Shown here: positions 1-13,100 of the stretch, one piece after another
How the letters are laid out: each line of letters starts with the position of its first letter
Numbering within the stretch: the first letter of the stretch is position 1
From: Yponomeuta sedellus
Lineage: Eukaryota; Arthropoda; Insecta; Lepidoptera; Yponomeutidae
DNA length: 64,000 nucleotides
Direction of reading: 5' to 3'
NCBI GenBank assembly: GCA_934045075.1
Contig: OW203748.1
Location: 10,928,794-10,992,793 of the forward strand
Made by a program: the position numbers and the translations under genes
The notes under the pieces: model-generated
Databases searched by the model: none
Told to the model about the DNA's origin: nothing
What the model saw: only the letters and a program-made list of their open reading frames with translations

Positions 1-89
1 ATATTGCTTGAAGTACGAGGATGTTTTTTTACGGAGAGAAAAATAAAAAAGCGACTGTTAGGCGGTACGAAGTTCGCTGGGTCAGCTAG
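1..89 (+). mobile_element. Helitron-like 3' end
   Basis: The right part of a repeat ending GGTCAGCTAG before T, running off the left edge of the window. The CTAG|T ending fits Helitron termini. Confidence 0.4.
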
Positions 90-591
90 TAATTAATAAT
101 TCACACTCCTGTAACCCAAAAAAAGCTACAATGTAACCAAACAAGGGCCACCACGATTCATGCCCAACCTTGTGTGGTGGGTACTGCTAAAGTCGTAGTT
201 ATATCTAAATGTGTGAGTTAATAAATTTATTTTCATATTCTTTTTGTTGCACTTACCCGTGCTAAGGACAAAACAACAAAACCCTGGCGCACAATTCTTT
301 AATACGAAACAAATTGGTGCACAGGTTCTTACAAAGTTTGAACTGGCGCTTGATTCAACCCCTTATTATAAGGTACTGGAAGTGATTTTAAAAAGCTATT
401 TAGAAGCTAAAACAAACACTACCTACACTGCTATACAAACAGTAAATTCCATGTCAAATCTCGAGTTCTCGGATCGCTATAATTACTGAACTGTAACGTC
501 ATTGTAGATTCGACCGATCCCGGCGGTTTTTGATAAAATCGCTACAGATACAAAATCATCAAGTTTTGTCATGTTTTTTTTTTTTTTGCAG

Positions 592-661
592 AAATGATCT
601 CATAAAACTCATGATTGACACAAAAGTCAAAAAGCCTGTTGCCACAAAAGGCAGCAGCTAA
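592..661 (+). CDS. Candidate terminal exon, short Lys-rich tail
   Basis: A run of T bases ending in GCAG makes a strong plus-strand acceptor at 591. The next 23 codons read NDLIKLMIDTKVKKPVATKG and end at TAA (phase 2 start). No matching upstream exon is convincing: the open frame at 244-489 overlaps a tRNA-like repeat. It may be a fragment of a retroposed or repeat-borne sequence. Confidence 0.25.
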
Positions 662-799
662 CAGCGTTGTGCTGATAGAGTGAGCCCCTACTTCCTTCCA
701 TCCACTCCTCAGGTAAATTCAGAGCTACTTTCCTAGTGTGTATAGTGAAAACATCTTTATAAGTTAAACATTAAGGCTTAAGTATTTTTAATTAAAAAA

Positions 800-972
800 C
801 TAGCTGACCCAGAGAACTTCGTACCGCCGAACAGTCGCTTTTTTATTTTTCTCTCCGTAAGAACCATCCTCGTACTTCAAGGAATATTCTAAAAAAAGAA
901 TTAGCAAAATCGGTTCAGCTGCTCTCGAGATTTGCGCTTACCAACACATTCGGGGATTCATTTTTATATTAC
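800..972 (-). mobile_element. Helitron-like unit
   Basis: The inverted copy of the repeat at 14696-14883, from CTAGCTGACCC to ATTCATTTTTATATTA. Confidence 0.45.
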
Positions 973-1157
973 AGAAGATAGTTGTTACTTCCATCACACA
1001 TCTAAAAATATGAAAAGGAAATATGTTAAGGTAAGATTTAGTGAATCTATTTTAAATAGCAACTGTTACCGCTGAATGTGTAACCATTGTCTACAGTAAA
1101 TATTCTTACTCTTATTCTAAGAACTATTGGTTCAAGATACGAACTTAATGTACTTAC

Positions 1158-1183
1158 CAAATACGACATGCCGCCAAAAGAAC
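1158..1183 (-). CDS. Exon 16 of the minus-strand gene
   Basis: A 26-base microexon between TTTTCTTCCCTAAG and a strong GTAAGTAC donor; phase 1-0 continues exon 15 and encodes SFGGMSYL. The donor implies further exons to the left, beyond the window edge or unseen. Confidence 0.45.
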
Positions 1184-4100
1184 CTTAGGGAAGAAAATAT
1201 GGAATTAAAATAGCCTTTACGTGAAATACATATAAATTACAATAACATAACTATATTCTTTATTGTACACTGGAATAACAAGAAACACAAAATAATTACA
1301 AATGTACATAGTACAATTGGCGGCTTTGTTGATAAAAGCAATCTCATTCACAAAACAGTAGTAACTAGAAAACAATCAAGAGCCGCTCTTCAGTTTAAGT
1401 GATCTATAGTTATATTATTTTTAATGCACTAACCCGTTCTAAAGACAATTTTAAAAACCTATTTAGAAGCTAAAAATTCCACCCATGCCGGGATTCGAAC
1501 CCGCGACCTCTGGCTATCCGTGCCAGCACTCTCCCAACTGAGCTAATGGGCGACTCACCGGCATCAGTGAAATTTCGAACCTCTTTTAGCCTCTAAATAG
1601 GTTTTAAAAATTATTTATAGTTGTAGACTTTTAGTCCGGATCTACTTACGGGTGTTATATCGGAAGAGTCCGAGGAGACGAGCAACCGACGCGACGCGAG
1701 CTCCATCTCTGCTGATCATGATTAAGCTCTGCGAATCGGAGCGAAACCTGGTCGGACTCTTCCGATATAACAACTCCCGTAAGTAGATCCGGACAAAAAG
1801 TGTACAATGTGTTGTGCTTACGAAAGTTTTAGTTCGAAAATTATCTATAGTTACTTATTTCCATTCGTTTTTTTATGTAGACTATAAACGCCCCACTGCA
1901 GGGTACAGGCCTTCTCTCAGAGAGAGATGAAATGAACCAAGTTAAAATTAAATGAAAAGAAGAAGGAGGGCTATGTATTGGGCTATGTTCAGGATTCTGA
2001 TGCGGTTACCGCGCTTCTGCAGCGCCTCGACAATGTTTGCCGAGGCGCGCTTAGATGGTTTTGACGCCATCTGGCGACAAAAGTCAGCATCGTTACTGAG
2101 CAGAATGTGCGGGAGCGGCAATGGCATTCTGAACGCGATTGCATCACGGCTGGATAATCCACTGATTTGGATTTTAATTAAACGCACCAAGTCACTTTTA
2201 CATATTAAATACTAACTCTAGGCTAAGTTCTATATTTATTGCTAATAATATAACACTGGACCACGTTGTCTGTAAATTAATTGAAATAAATAAATAAAAA
2301 TGACCAGCAGTGGACTACATAATATAGCCTGAAGAAGAAGAAGTCACATACCTATTTAAGTTTTGCACTTTCTACAACACAATGGGTTGATAGTACACAT
2401 GTGCAGGTTTCCCCTCGATAGGCTGTGAGTGACTGTGGCTTACCTGGAGGTGATCCATATCTATCATTGGCCACGCTCAGATCATTTTGCATCGCGATAT
2501 CCGAAAAACTTCTGAAACAATACGAATAAATTAAGTCCGAACACACTATTGATATTTTTTATAATATTAATATGGAAGAAACACTGATGCTCTATACAAC
2601 AGGCCCTGCCTAGTTTAGACACCAGGCAATCATTATTAAGTGTAAACACTGGAACCTTATTTCAAATATGTACTCTACATATGTTATTGTACCATAGCTG
2701 TGTAACTCTGATTTTGATGAAAAAATAAAATTATTTTGTCTCTTATCTTATTGAACATCTAAACACAATCATCATCAACCCATATGCCCCCACCGAGGGG
2801 CACGGGTCTCTTCCCTGAGAAAGGTATAGGCCATACTCCCACCACGGGGGCCAAGTCCGGATTGGTGGTGGCTGGTCTTACTGTCAGAAGTCTTCAAGCC
2901 TCTAGGCCTCTAACATGGCTTAAAGAATGTAAATAAATAAAGGGTTGTTTGATCTATCTATAATCAGATCGTTTTGAAAAAATCTATTTAAAGGATAAAC
3001 ATTCCACCCAAGCCGGAACTCGAACCCGCGACCTCTGGCTAACCGTGCCAGCGCTCTCCCAACTGAGCTAATGGGTGACTACCGGCATCAATGATATTTC
3101 AAACCTCTTTACCATACTCCCTGTATTACGTACAGGCAGCGACATCTGACGGAAGTAATTTGCATCACTTACACCCGAGTACCTACTTTGCAGGTAGGTT
3201 TTAGATAGTTTTAATTTTGGTTGTTTGATCTATAAAGACACGCACAATTTTAGGACTAATACACAGTATTTAATTATTATTTCATATTAACGGCTTAGTT
3301 TCAAGTGGTCCACGTTTCCAAGGATAACTAGTGGTTCGCGGACCACCGGTTAAGAACACTGGTCTATTAATACTGTAAGGGATTCGGACAAGTAAATTAT
3401 TGGTTACTCTCAGGGCGCGACTATGGACTTCATCAAAAAACGTGCAAACTTATAACAAACAGAGGGGTAGATATCGAGGCGCCGTATTTCGCCAACAAAC
3501 CGAGTTGTCCTTGACAAGATAGAAATTAAGTAAAATAGACTGCCATCACTAAAAGGTTAAGAACCACTGAACTAAACTATACTCTAGAGCAGGCTAGTAA
3601 CAGAATATTTAAAAACCTATTTAGAGGCTAAAAATTCCACCCATGCCGAAATTCGAACCCGCGACCTCTGGCTATCCGTGCCAGCGCTCTTTCCAACTGA
3701 GCTAATGGGCGACTCACCGGCATCAGTGAAATCTGGAACCTCTTTACAATATTCTCTGTATTACGTGCAGAATACCAACTCACTTAGGTTCCAGGCTCTC
3801 CTTGAATCCCACTACGTCCTTCAGGCGATCCACCAAACCCACCTCCACGTTGCGAGACCTCTTCTCTTCGTTTGGGCCCTCTTTCTCCCTATCAGCTACA
3901 GGCTGAGGGTTCTCGAAGGTCCTGGAGTCTTCACTAACGTTGTTCACGTCCTACAAATCGGAAAATAATCAGTAATGTGCACTCTTGCTGTGTAGTATCG
4001 GCCTAGAGAGTAGCACCAACCCAAATTCTTCCCGCGGGGTCGTCAAAGGCGACTAAGGGACACAAACCGGGGGGTGGGCAGCAGCACCCCCTGCAGTACA

Positions 4101-7100
4101 ATTCCACCAAACTGCGATCCTCCCCAACCCGCATGCCCAGCGTGGGGATTATTGGCATTACCCCCAACGATGGCACAACCTTGCGCTATGGCACTCATTA
4201 GGGGAGGGCTATGTCCAGCAGTGGACTAATATAGCCTGAAGAAGAAGAAGTGCACTCTAGACCACTGTTTTGGTGTAGGTGATGGGTAAGTCTAATCCTA
4301 AGCTGAAGACAGGGCGGTATGGCGCTCATCAGGGTAGGGCTGTGTCCAGACTGTCCAGCAGTGGACTAATATAGCCTGATCCTAATGATGATGAAGTCTT
4401 ATTCCCCATCTAGTGTGGGTGACCTAACATTAGTATGCGCAACAGGACGCTGTATAAATCAGCTTGTTACGTAGACCAAAGAACTATAATATAACACAGT
4501 ATTGTCATCGAATCAAGATAAATAAATAAAATTTATTAACCGCAGACTAATCGCGATGGAGGACTTACGAAGAGTCACACGCCTAAAATTGGTCAAGCAA
4601 ATGCTGTAGAAGAAAAGAAGAAAGATAACCTTGAACATGTCTCCAATGCTGTAGCAGAGCGACCTGCAGCTTCCAGAAGTCAAATAGAGGACAAGCAGGA
4701 GAACCATAAAGATAATCACAAAGCCGGGGATCCTGCCCGCACAGGGGAGCTTGTAATCTTTCAGGAAGATCTTCTTAAACCTGAAAGTAACATAAGAAAA
4801 GATACTGCTTTATTCATGTTACCTCCAACTGGTAAAACCAGTCGTGGAACTGACTGCCTAGGACGTTCATTAGGCGGCGGCATCCAATTCAAGGGCTAAA
4901 GGTTATTCAGCCTTATGATTCTACGAAACGTTTTACAACCCGGCTAAAGGTGGCTAGCGATGTGGTTAATATCAGACGGACGTCTGATTCCTCTTCTACT
5001 TTGTACTCGAAATAAAATAAAAGCGGCAGGAACGTCTTCAATGTTTGTTTAAAAACCACTTTGGATTTAATTTCAAAACGGCATGTTACATGTCCATTGC
5101 ATCATAGACCTAACGTTGTACGTGTTGTAGATAAAACAAACAAAATATTTTCCAACGTTGCAATTGTTTCCAACGTTGCTTTGCCTCACACAAAGTTAGT
5201 TGCATTTTACGAGGTGACATAATCAGCTGTTACATTGACGCCATTTTGTTACATTATTAAACGACGCCTCCTCAATCAGCCTTTTATTAGAGGACTAACT
5301 TTCAATCAGCCACGTCACTAAACGTTATAGAAGTTGCTGTATTATAATAAAAAGGCTAGCGTTGTAAACCGCTATTTGACTCTTTTTTTCAAGTAAGTCT
5401 TTAATGGTAAATATCTCTTCCATTAGACCAAAAAATATTTTGATATATTTTTGAGGACCTAAAAGCAACAAAAAAATATATTTTAAAACTTTATTTTCCT
5501 AAACAGCCAAAAACGCGGTCAGCCATTTTTGTCTATGGTTTGTAGTCCCAAAATCTTGTAAACAAAGTTTGACATTTAATTTTGTGCACGTGATCTGTGA
5601 CCATAGTGAAATAACAACAACGCAACCATGATTTCATCGAGTTTACATCCAAAATATACCAATTATCATTATTGCATTGTTCGAGAATGCAAAATCACGT
5701 CAATAAAGACCCCCGGGAAGTTGTGGATTCGTGTACCCAGTGAAATTAACATTCGAAAAACTTGGCTCAAACTTGCCAAAAGAGACCCCGATTCTTTATC
5801 GATTGAAACTCAGGTGTGTTATGTGAAGATCACTTTGATGTAAGTCCTATAATAATCAATGTCCACTGGCTCTGGCTGAAAGATGTTTGGTTACAAACGG
5901 AAGATGCTTTCAATATGGCGGATAGCGTTTTCACCGTTCTGAATTAATTTTGCAGCCATCCTGCATACTTACTTAGCAAAATCAATATATTTCGGTTTGT
6001 AACGTTAAATACTATAGGAAATATTCAAATATTCATTAATCGCGTCAAATTTGATACGAGTCAAATCCTAATGAGCGGCCTAGGCAGTTAATTCGACAGC
6101 TGACTTAACCACTTGGCGGCGAAATTCATACACAAAACACATGTTTAAGCAACTGGGTAAAATTAAAACTAAAAACACAAAAACTATTTGCGTCAAAAGT
6201 GCAAAATTAAATCTTATCCAATATAACTTATATATGTAACATAAGCACTACACAATTTAAAATATTAAGGGATGGTCGAGAAGAGCGGTGGTAGCGGCAG
6301 AACGCCGGCTTTCTAATCGAGAGGTTGCGGGTTCAAATCTTATTGGATTCAAACCCTTTGTGCAGTTACCGTAGCAATACCACTAGCAAACGTGAAGGAA
6401 AACATTGTAAGGAAACCTGAGGTGTGTGGCGAGCACATGTCAACTCTGCGCGCGCACAAACTCCAACATTCCTGCATCGCGCAACCAAACTGTTTCAATG
6501 ACATACCATAAATATAACGCCCGACTAACAGCAGTTGGACCGGCCGTCCCCAGGCATACGATCTGCCTGGCGGGAAATTTCCCTTTATAGTGGATGAGCA
6601 CGATCACCCGCTCTTCCCTATAGGTGTCCGAAAACCTCGGCGCTTGTAATAGGCTATTTGACAGTGTGAAAAATAAAGTATTATTTATACATATTCGTAA
6701 AAAGAATATTTTTTTAAACCGGCCTATGCCATTTTAACCGAAAAAAATCGAATGATTTAACCAAAAAATCAAGATAAAACTTTATCATTTCGTATCTGCA
6801 TCAATTTTATTGAAAACGGCCTGGATTGGTCGAATCTATTGTGACGTCACAATTCAACAACCTGTACTGTCATCGCTAGGGGTGTGAATTGAATTGTCAA
6901 ATTGTGACGTCACTAATTCCTGTGCGACGCCATATTGCCAAAGAGAGCGTTTTGGCGGCGTATTTTAAAAGTGAATTTTTGTTTGCTTTTCTATGAATAA
7001 ATACGGGAAAGATTTTAGAATTATCACTTTCTGAAGGCTCATTTAACACTGACGAACATCTGAGATGGTTTTCAGAAACTTGTCAAATAGCCTATTGACA

Positions 7101-10100
7101 AACCGCGGTGGGCACGCGTGGAATTTAAGCCCATTCTCTGTGTCCTGCAGTGGTACTTTTATAGGCTTCAAAAATAAAAGTAAAGGATCCCTTTGAGGTA
7201 CGGAGCCCTAGGAATACTAAAAAAACACCAAAAGTCACTCACGCGCAGGAATTGCACGAGAAAGTGTCATCGGCGGAGCATTTGGGATCATCACACTGAA
7301 AACCACAATATTAGTTCAGAATTATTATACTATTTTTATTTTTAATGCACTAACCCTTGCTAAGGACAATTTTAAAAACCCATTTAGAGGGATTCGAACC
7401 CGCGACCTCTGGCTATCCGTGCCAGCGCTCTTTCCAACTGAGCTAATGGGTGACTCGCCGGCATCAGTGAAATTTCGAACCTCTTTACAACACTATTCTC
7501 TGTATTATGTACAGGCAGCGACATCTGGCTGAAGTAGATTGCATCACTTACAGTCCCGACTACCTACTTTGCAGTTAGGTTTTTACATCGGAATGATATT
7601 GCTGTACCCACATGATTATACTATTTTTATTTTTAATGCACTGACCCGGGCTAAGGACAATTTTGAAAACCTATTTAGAAGCTAAAAATTCCACCCATGC
7701 CGGAATTTGGACCCGCGACTTCTGGCTATCCGTGCCAGCGCTCTTTCCAACTGAGGTAATGGGCGAATCACCGGTATCAGTGAATCCCGGCATGGGTGGA
7801 ATTTTTAGCTTCTAAATAGGTTTTTTTTCAAAAGTCTTAAAAATTTTACTCTTTCAAGTAAAAATTACTGAATGGACTACAATAAAACTGTACAGTTATT
7901 ATAGCTACATCTGTCTGAAGTAATTTGCATCACTTGCAGCCCCGAGTACCTATTTTGCAGATAGGTTTTTACATCGTATTTTCAATAATAATAATATTTT
8001 TTTCTCCCTTTCGTAGACCCCCCCCCCCCCGTACAATTTTTTCTCTTCTGTCCTTTTCTTACAATACTTACATAGGTCTTCGCCTGTGATTCCTTCTCCT
8101 TCCTCTTGCTTCCTGACTGAAAGAAAAAAGAAACACTTGGTTAATAATCCAGAAGGTCAAAAAAGGGACTAGGTATGCTGGACCTCAATGGAACGTCAAG
8201 TCATTTCGTGAAGGCCGGTGTTAACTGAAGCCACCAATGGAATAAAAACCATAGCTGGTTTTATAAAACGTTTTATTCAAAAAGTAAACATGAAAAGTCT
8301 TTATATTATTTTTAATGCACAAACCCGCGCTAAGGACTATTTTACTAAGCCTATTTAGAGGCTAAAAATTCCACCCATGCCGGGACTCGAACCAGCGACC
8401 TCTGATTTCTCGGATTTAAAATTTCACTGATGCCGGTATGTCGTCCATTAGCTCAGTTGGGAGAGCGCTGGCACGGTAAGCCAGAGGTCGCTGGTTCGAG
8501 TCCCGCCATTGGTGGAACTTTTAGCCCCTAAATAGGTTTTTTTCCAAGTCTTAAAAATATGATTACTCTTTCACGTAAAAAATACTGAATGGACTACAAT
8601 AAAACTGTACAGTTATTATAGCTTATACTGGGTGGCGCAAAAGTACTGGCACTAAAGAAAATACTTTTATTTTTTTTATATGACATTTTCTGTCATTCTG
8701 TTGTTGAAAATTGTGTAGTGAACAAATGTAAAATACACTGAAAATAAACATGGATCGTTTTACTCCCCAAGAACGTGGAATAATTGTGTCAATGTTCTTA
8801 CGGAATAATTCATCAGTGATAAGAACACAACGTGAATTTCGTCGACGATTTCCCCACCGTCCGGCACCGATTGGTCGCACAATTCGACGCTTTGCCACAC
8901 GCCTTGAAGCAACTGGCTCAACATTGGATAGACCTAAGTCTGGGAGACCAAGAACAGGCCGTTCAGCTGAAAATATCGATGCTGTGCGCGAAGATGTGGA
9001 AGAGTGTCCAGAAACATCAACGAGACGACGTGCCACGCAATTGGGCATTTCCAGACGGACCCTGCAGCGTATTTTGGTGAAAGACTTAAAGATGTTCCCG
9101 TATAAAATTCAAATGACTCATCAGCTGCTGCCTGCTGACCACCGAGCTCGTCTAGATTACTGCCAGCGCGTCATAAACCTCAACCTTGAAGAGGATGATT
9201 TTCCTTCAAAATTGGTTATGAGTGACGAAGCGCATTTCCATCTCTCAGGGCATGTCAATAAGCAGAATACTCGGTTCTGGGGCACTGATAATCCGCGCAT
9301 TATTCAAGAAACACCTCTACACCCACTAAAAGTTACTGTATGGTGTGGCATCTGTGTTGACAGAGTGATCGGACCCTATTTTTTCGAAGACGCTGGAGGC
9401 AATGCGATAACTGTCACTGGAGAACGCTACAGAACCATGTTACGTGAGTTTTTGATACCCAGTTTGGACGAATTGGGGCTGGAGCACATCTGGTTTCAAC
9501 AAGACGGCGCTACGGCACACACAGCGCGCGACACTATGGACTTAGTGAGGGACGCTTTTCCAGGCCGAGTTATCTCTCGTTTTGGCGATTTGCCTTGGCC
9601 TGCAAGATCACCCGATCTGACCAGTCCAGACTTCTTTCTTTGGGGTTTCTTGAAATCTCGGGTGTATGTGAACAAGCCACAGACTCTCGCAGCTCTAAAA
9701 GAAAACATTCGTCAAGAAATAACGAACATATCGCAGGAAGTGTTACGGCAAGTTATGCAAAATGTCATAAATAGGGCTCAAATGTGTATCAACTGTGGAG
9801 GTCACCATTTAAAAGACATCATCTTTAAATCCTAATGGTACGAAATTTAATGGCACAAATATACATTTAAAAAAACCTAAATCTAGTTTTCTAATTTTGA
9901 AAAAATGTTATAGCTGAACCAAATAGGGTCTTTACTTTTGCGCCACCCAGTATATCACAATATATAACAGCGGTGGTAGCTCAGTGGGTAGAACCATGGA
10001 CTGGCAAAGCGAGAGCCCTAGGTTCGATCCCGAGTGCGGGCATGTACCAATGACTTTGTTTAATTTTAAAGTTACGTACATTTGCGAATTTGCAGTCGCA

Positions 10101-13100
10101 ATACCACACGCTAACTGTGAAGGAAAACATCGTGAGGAAACCCGCGGCTTGGTTGGCTCCGCACGTATTGACTAGTCTTTCCTGTGGGCTAGGCCGACTA
10201 AGCTGTCAGGATGGTATAGGTGCTGGGCAAGCCTACACCATCTATAAAACCATGACCCAGGCACTACAGCGTCGGAGTGGTCCCTTCACCCATCTAGGGT
10301 GAGTGAAGATACCACTGGACGCTGTATAAATCATCTCATTAAGTAGATGCAAAAAAGGCCAATATTATTATTATATCACAATAACACATAGGCTACAATT
10401 TATGAGGATATTGTGTCAGTTGTCCAAAATATGGCGATAAGTGTCAAGTAAATAGGAAGAAATCTAACATCTGCGAGCTATTCTGGCGCGCGCTGCCAAA
10501 ACCTTTCATACGCCACGCTAATATAAGCTACACGAAATACTGCGCAGACAAAGTCACGGCCACCAGCTAGTTCATTAATAAAATAGTTACACAGAAAGCT
10601 TCAAAGTGTTTAGCAAAGGGCTTCTCAAACTTCCTGTCAGATTCCTGTCTTCCTGTCTTGCTTTTAACTTTTTTCAAGTCCTTCTTCTGGGCGTGGACAT
10701 TGGGCTCACGTCTCGTTGATGGAACAGCTGCAATTAAAAGATAGAACAGTTATACCACTGTAATGTGTCGACGTGTGTAGATGGCTGCAGTTGGCACACC
10801 TGTATAACCGCTCGAAACGTAAACTTCTATTTTTTTGTATCGATTCGATGTCAACCCTTGTATGTCCCCACTGCTGGGGCACGGGTCTCCTCCTGCATCG
10901 CAGGGAGGTTAGGCCATACTCCACCAGGGGGTCAATTCCGGGTTGGTGGAGGATTGTAAGACAGCGGCGGGCCTTACTGTCAGAAGTTATCAAGCCGCTC
11001 ATAAGGCCTCTGGCATGGCTTAACGACTGCCATCACATGACAGCCGGCATCAACGGCTTGAAGTGTCCTGCGAAGCACGGAAGCGCTCGGAAAGATGCCA
11101 CTAGCGGTAGTCACGGGACGGTCATACATAACCTCACGCCTGTATCTCAGAGGGGTAGGCAGAGACCAGGGATTGCCACTTGCCACGATCCTGACAGATC
11201 ACCTTCGCTTCATCAACGTTCATAAGTCGTTGCATGCACGCACGCCGCTTTCGGGTACTTTTTATCTTTCCCTTTGCTAATACATCCCCTATTTGGTCGA
11301 TGTATGTCCGCCTGGGACATCCCTTACCAGCCCTTCCACTCACATTCGCAATATATATTTGTTTCGTCAACCTTCCTCCCTTCATCCTCTCCACATGTCC
11401 AAACCAAAGCAAAATTCCTTTCTCAATTCTAGTCACTACATCCTCTTTCAGTCCACAACGCTCTCTAATCAGACTATTACCAGTTTTTTTTAGGTAACCG
11501 TTTAATATTTTAAAAAAAAACTACAGTCTAAAAACTACAGCATTCAAAACATACCTCGGCTACTATCGGAACTTGTTATTTGTAATTTTGCATATCTTTT
11601 CGAAATTGTGAAGGAGTTTTGTACAGAGCAAGAAGTAGTATTACACTCGTGTGCTTTCGGCTAAAACCGAAGCCTACTCTAAAGCCCGAGGTATATTCTA
11701 AAAGCTAACAAACTATATTTATGAGTATCGCGAATCATTAAGAGATAAATACAATACAATCTACAAACCCATTAGTGTGGTGTTGCATTCGGTGGAGTAT
11801 TGATTTCGTTTGTTCTCGACTGGCCTGTCGGAAAGAAGACTTATTTTCTCTTGATCGCTGCAAAAATAAACAAATACCTAATATATACTTCTAGCACTCG
11901 TGGCCTAGGAAGCGTTCGTGGCCTAGTGGAGCCGATTGACTGTAATTAATCACTTGTTAAAAACAACAACAGGCGCGGTCAGGCACTGGATAGGTCACCA
12001 TCAAGTGACTACCGCTAGTGGCGATTCCGTGCTTCGCAAGGCACGTTAAGCCATTGGTACCGGCTGTCATGTAATGGCAGTCGTTAATCCATGTCAGAGG
12101 CCTATGGGCAGCTTGATAACTTCTGACAGCAAGGCCAGGCACAGTCTTACAATCCTCCACCAACCTGGACTTAACCCCGTGGTGGATTAAGGCCTAACCT
12201 TCCTGCGATGCAGGAAGAGATCCATGTGATATGTTACAGTCAAAACTCTTAAAGAAGAGTAGAATTCTAATATGTATTCAACAATGTCGAGTTGGTTTTC
12301 GGTCTTACATGTTCAACCTAACAGGCTCCTTCGCGCTCCGCTACGTTACGCGCTTCGTCGCACCTATATTTTTGCTGTCGCAGATTGAGTGATCCATCAT
12401 TTTAGGTGTTTTTACCATTTGGTATTTCAAATGTAAGCATTGGACAAATGTACTTTTGACGGAGTTTAGCAGTCAAAACTAGTTTTGACCGCTTAAGAGT
12501 TTTTTTTTTTATTTATTTGTTTACAAAACAAATAAATAAACAAACTTTTTTGAAAAAAATAAAACGTTTAAACTGTCACATGGTATCAAGCCTTGTATGT
12601 CCCCACTGATGGGGCACGGGTCTCTTCCTGCATTGCGAAAAGGTTTTGCTATACTCCACCACGGAGGCCAAGTCCGTGTTAGTGGAGGATTGTAAGACAG
12701 AGGCGGGCCTTACTGTCAGAAGTTATGAAGCCGCCCGCAAGGCCTCGGACATGGCTTAACGACTGCCATTACATGACAGCCGGCACCAATGGCTTTACGT
12801 GCCTTGTGAAGCACGGAAGCGCTCGGAAAAATGCCACTAGCGGTAGTCACGGGACGCTCACAATTCCTGTACCTGACCGCGCCTGTTGTTGCTTAACCAA
12901 GTGATTGATTCCAATCACTCGGTTCGCCTAGGCCACGAGCGCTTCAATGACTGTGACATATATACTTCTAAACATGCTTTATGATCGCTTATAAACGTCC
13001 CACTACAGGGCACAGGCCTTCTCTCAGAGAGAGATAGTATGGGCTTAATTATCACGCGTGCCCACCTAGGATTGGCAATTTGAAGCGCAGAGGTATTTTA

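Noticed and set aside
240..275. Strong minus-strand donor GTAAGTGC
   Set aside because: It arises from the repeat sequence GTCCTTAGCACGGGTTAGTG with a point change, not from an exon.
244..489. Plus-strand 81-codon frame
   Set aside because: It begins at a non-ATG codon and both its ends coincide with the tRNA-like repeat flanks (CCCGTGCTAAGGAC and CTATTTAGAAGCTAAAA).
4513..4719. Minus-strand hydrophobic 68-codon frame
   Set aside because: Shadow of the better-supported plus-strand candidate exon.
8623..9048. Minus-strand frame over the mariner transposase
   Set aside because: Antisense shadow of an intact gene; the same applies to 8832-9080 and 9496-9708.
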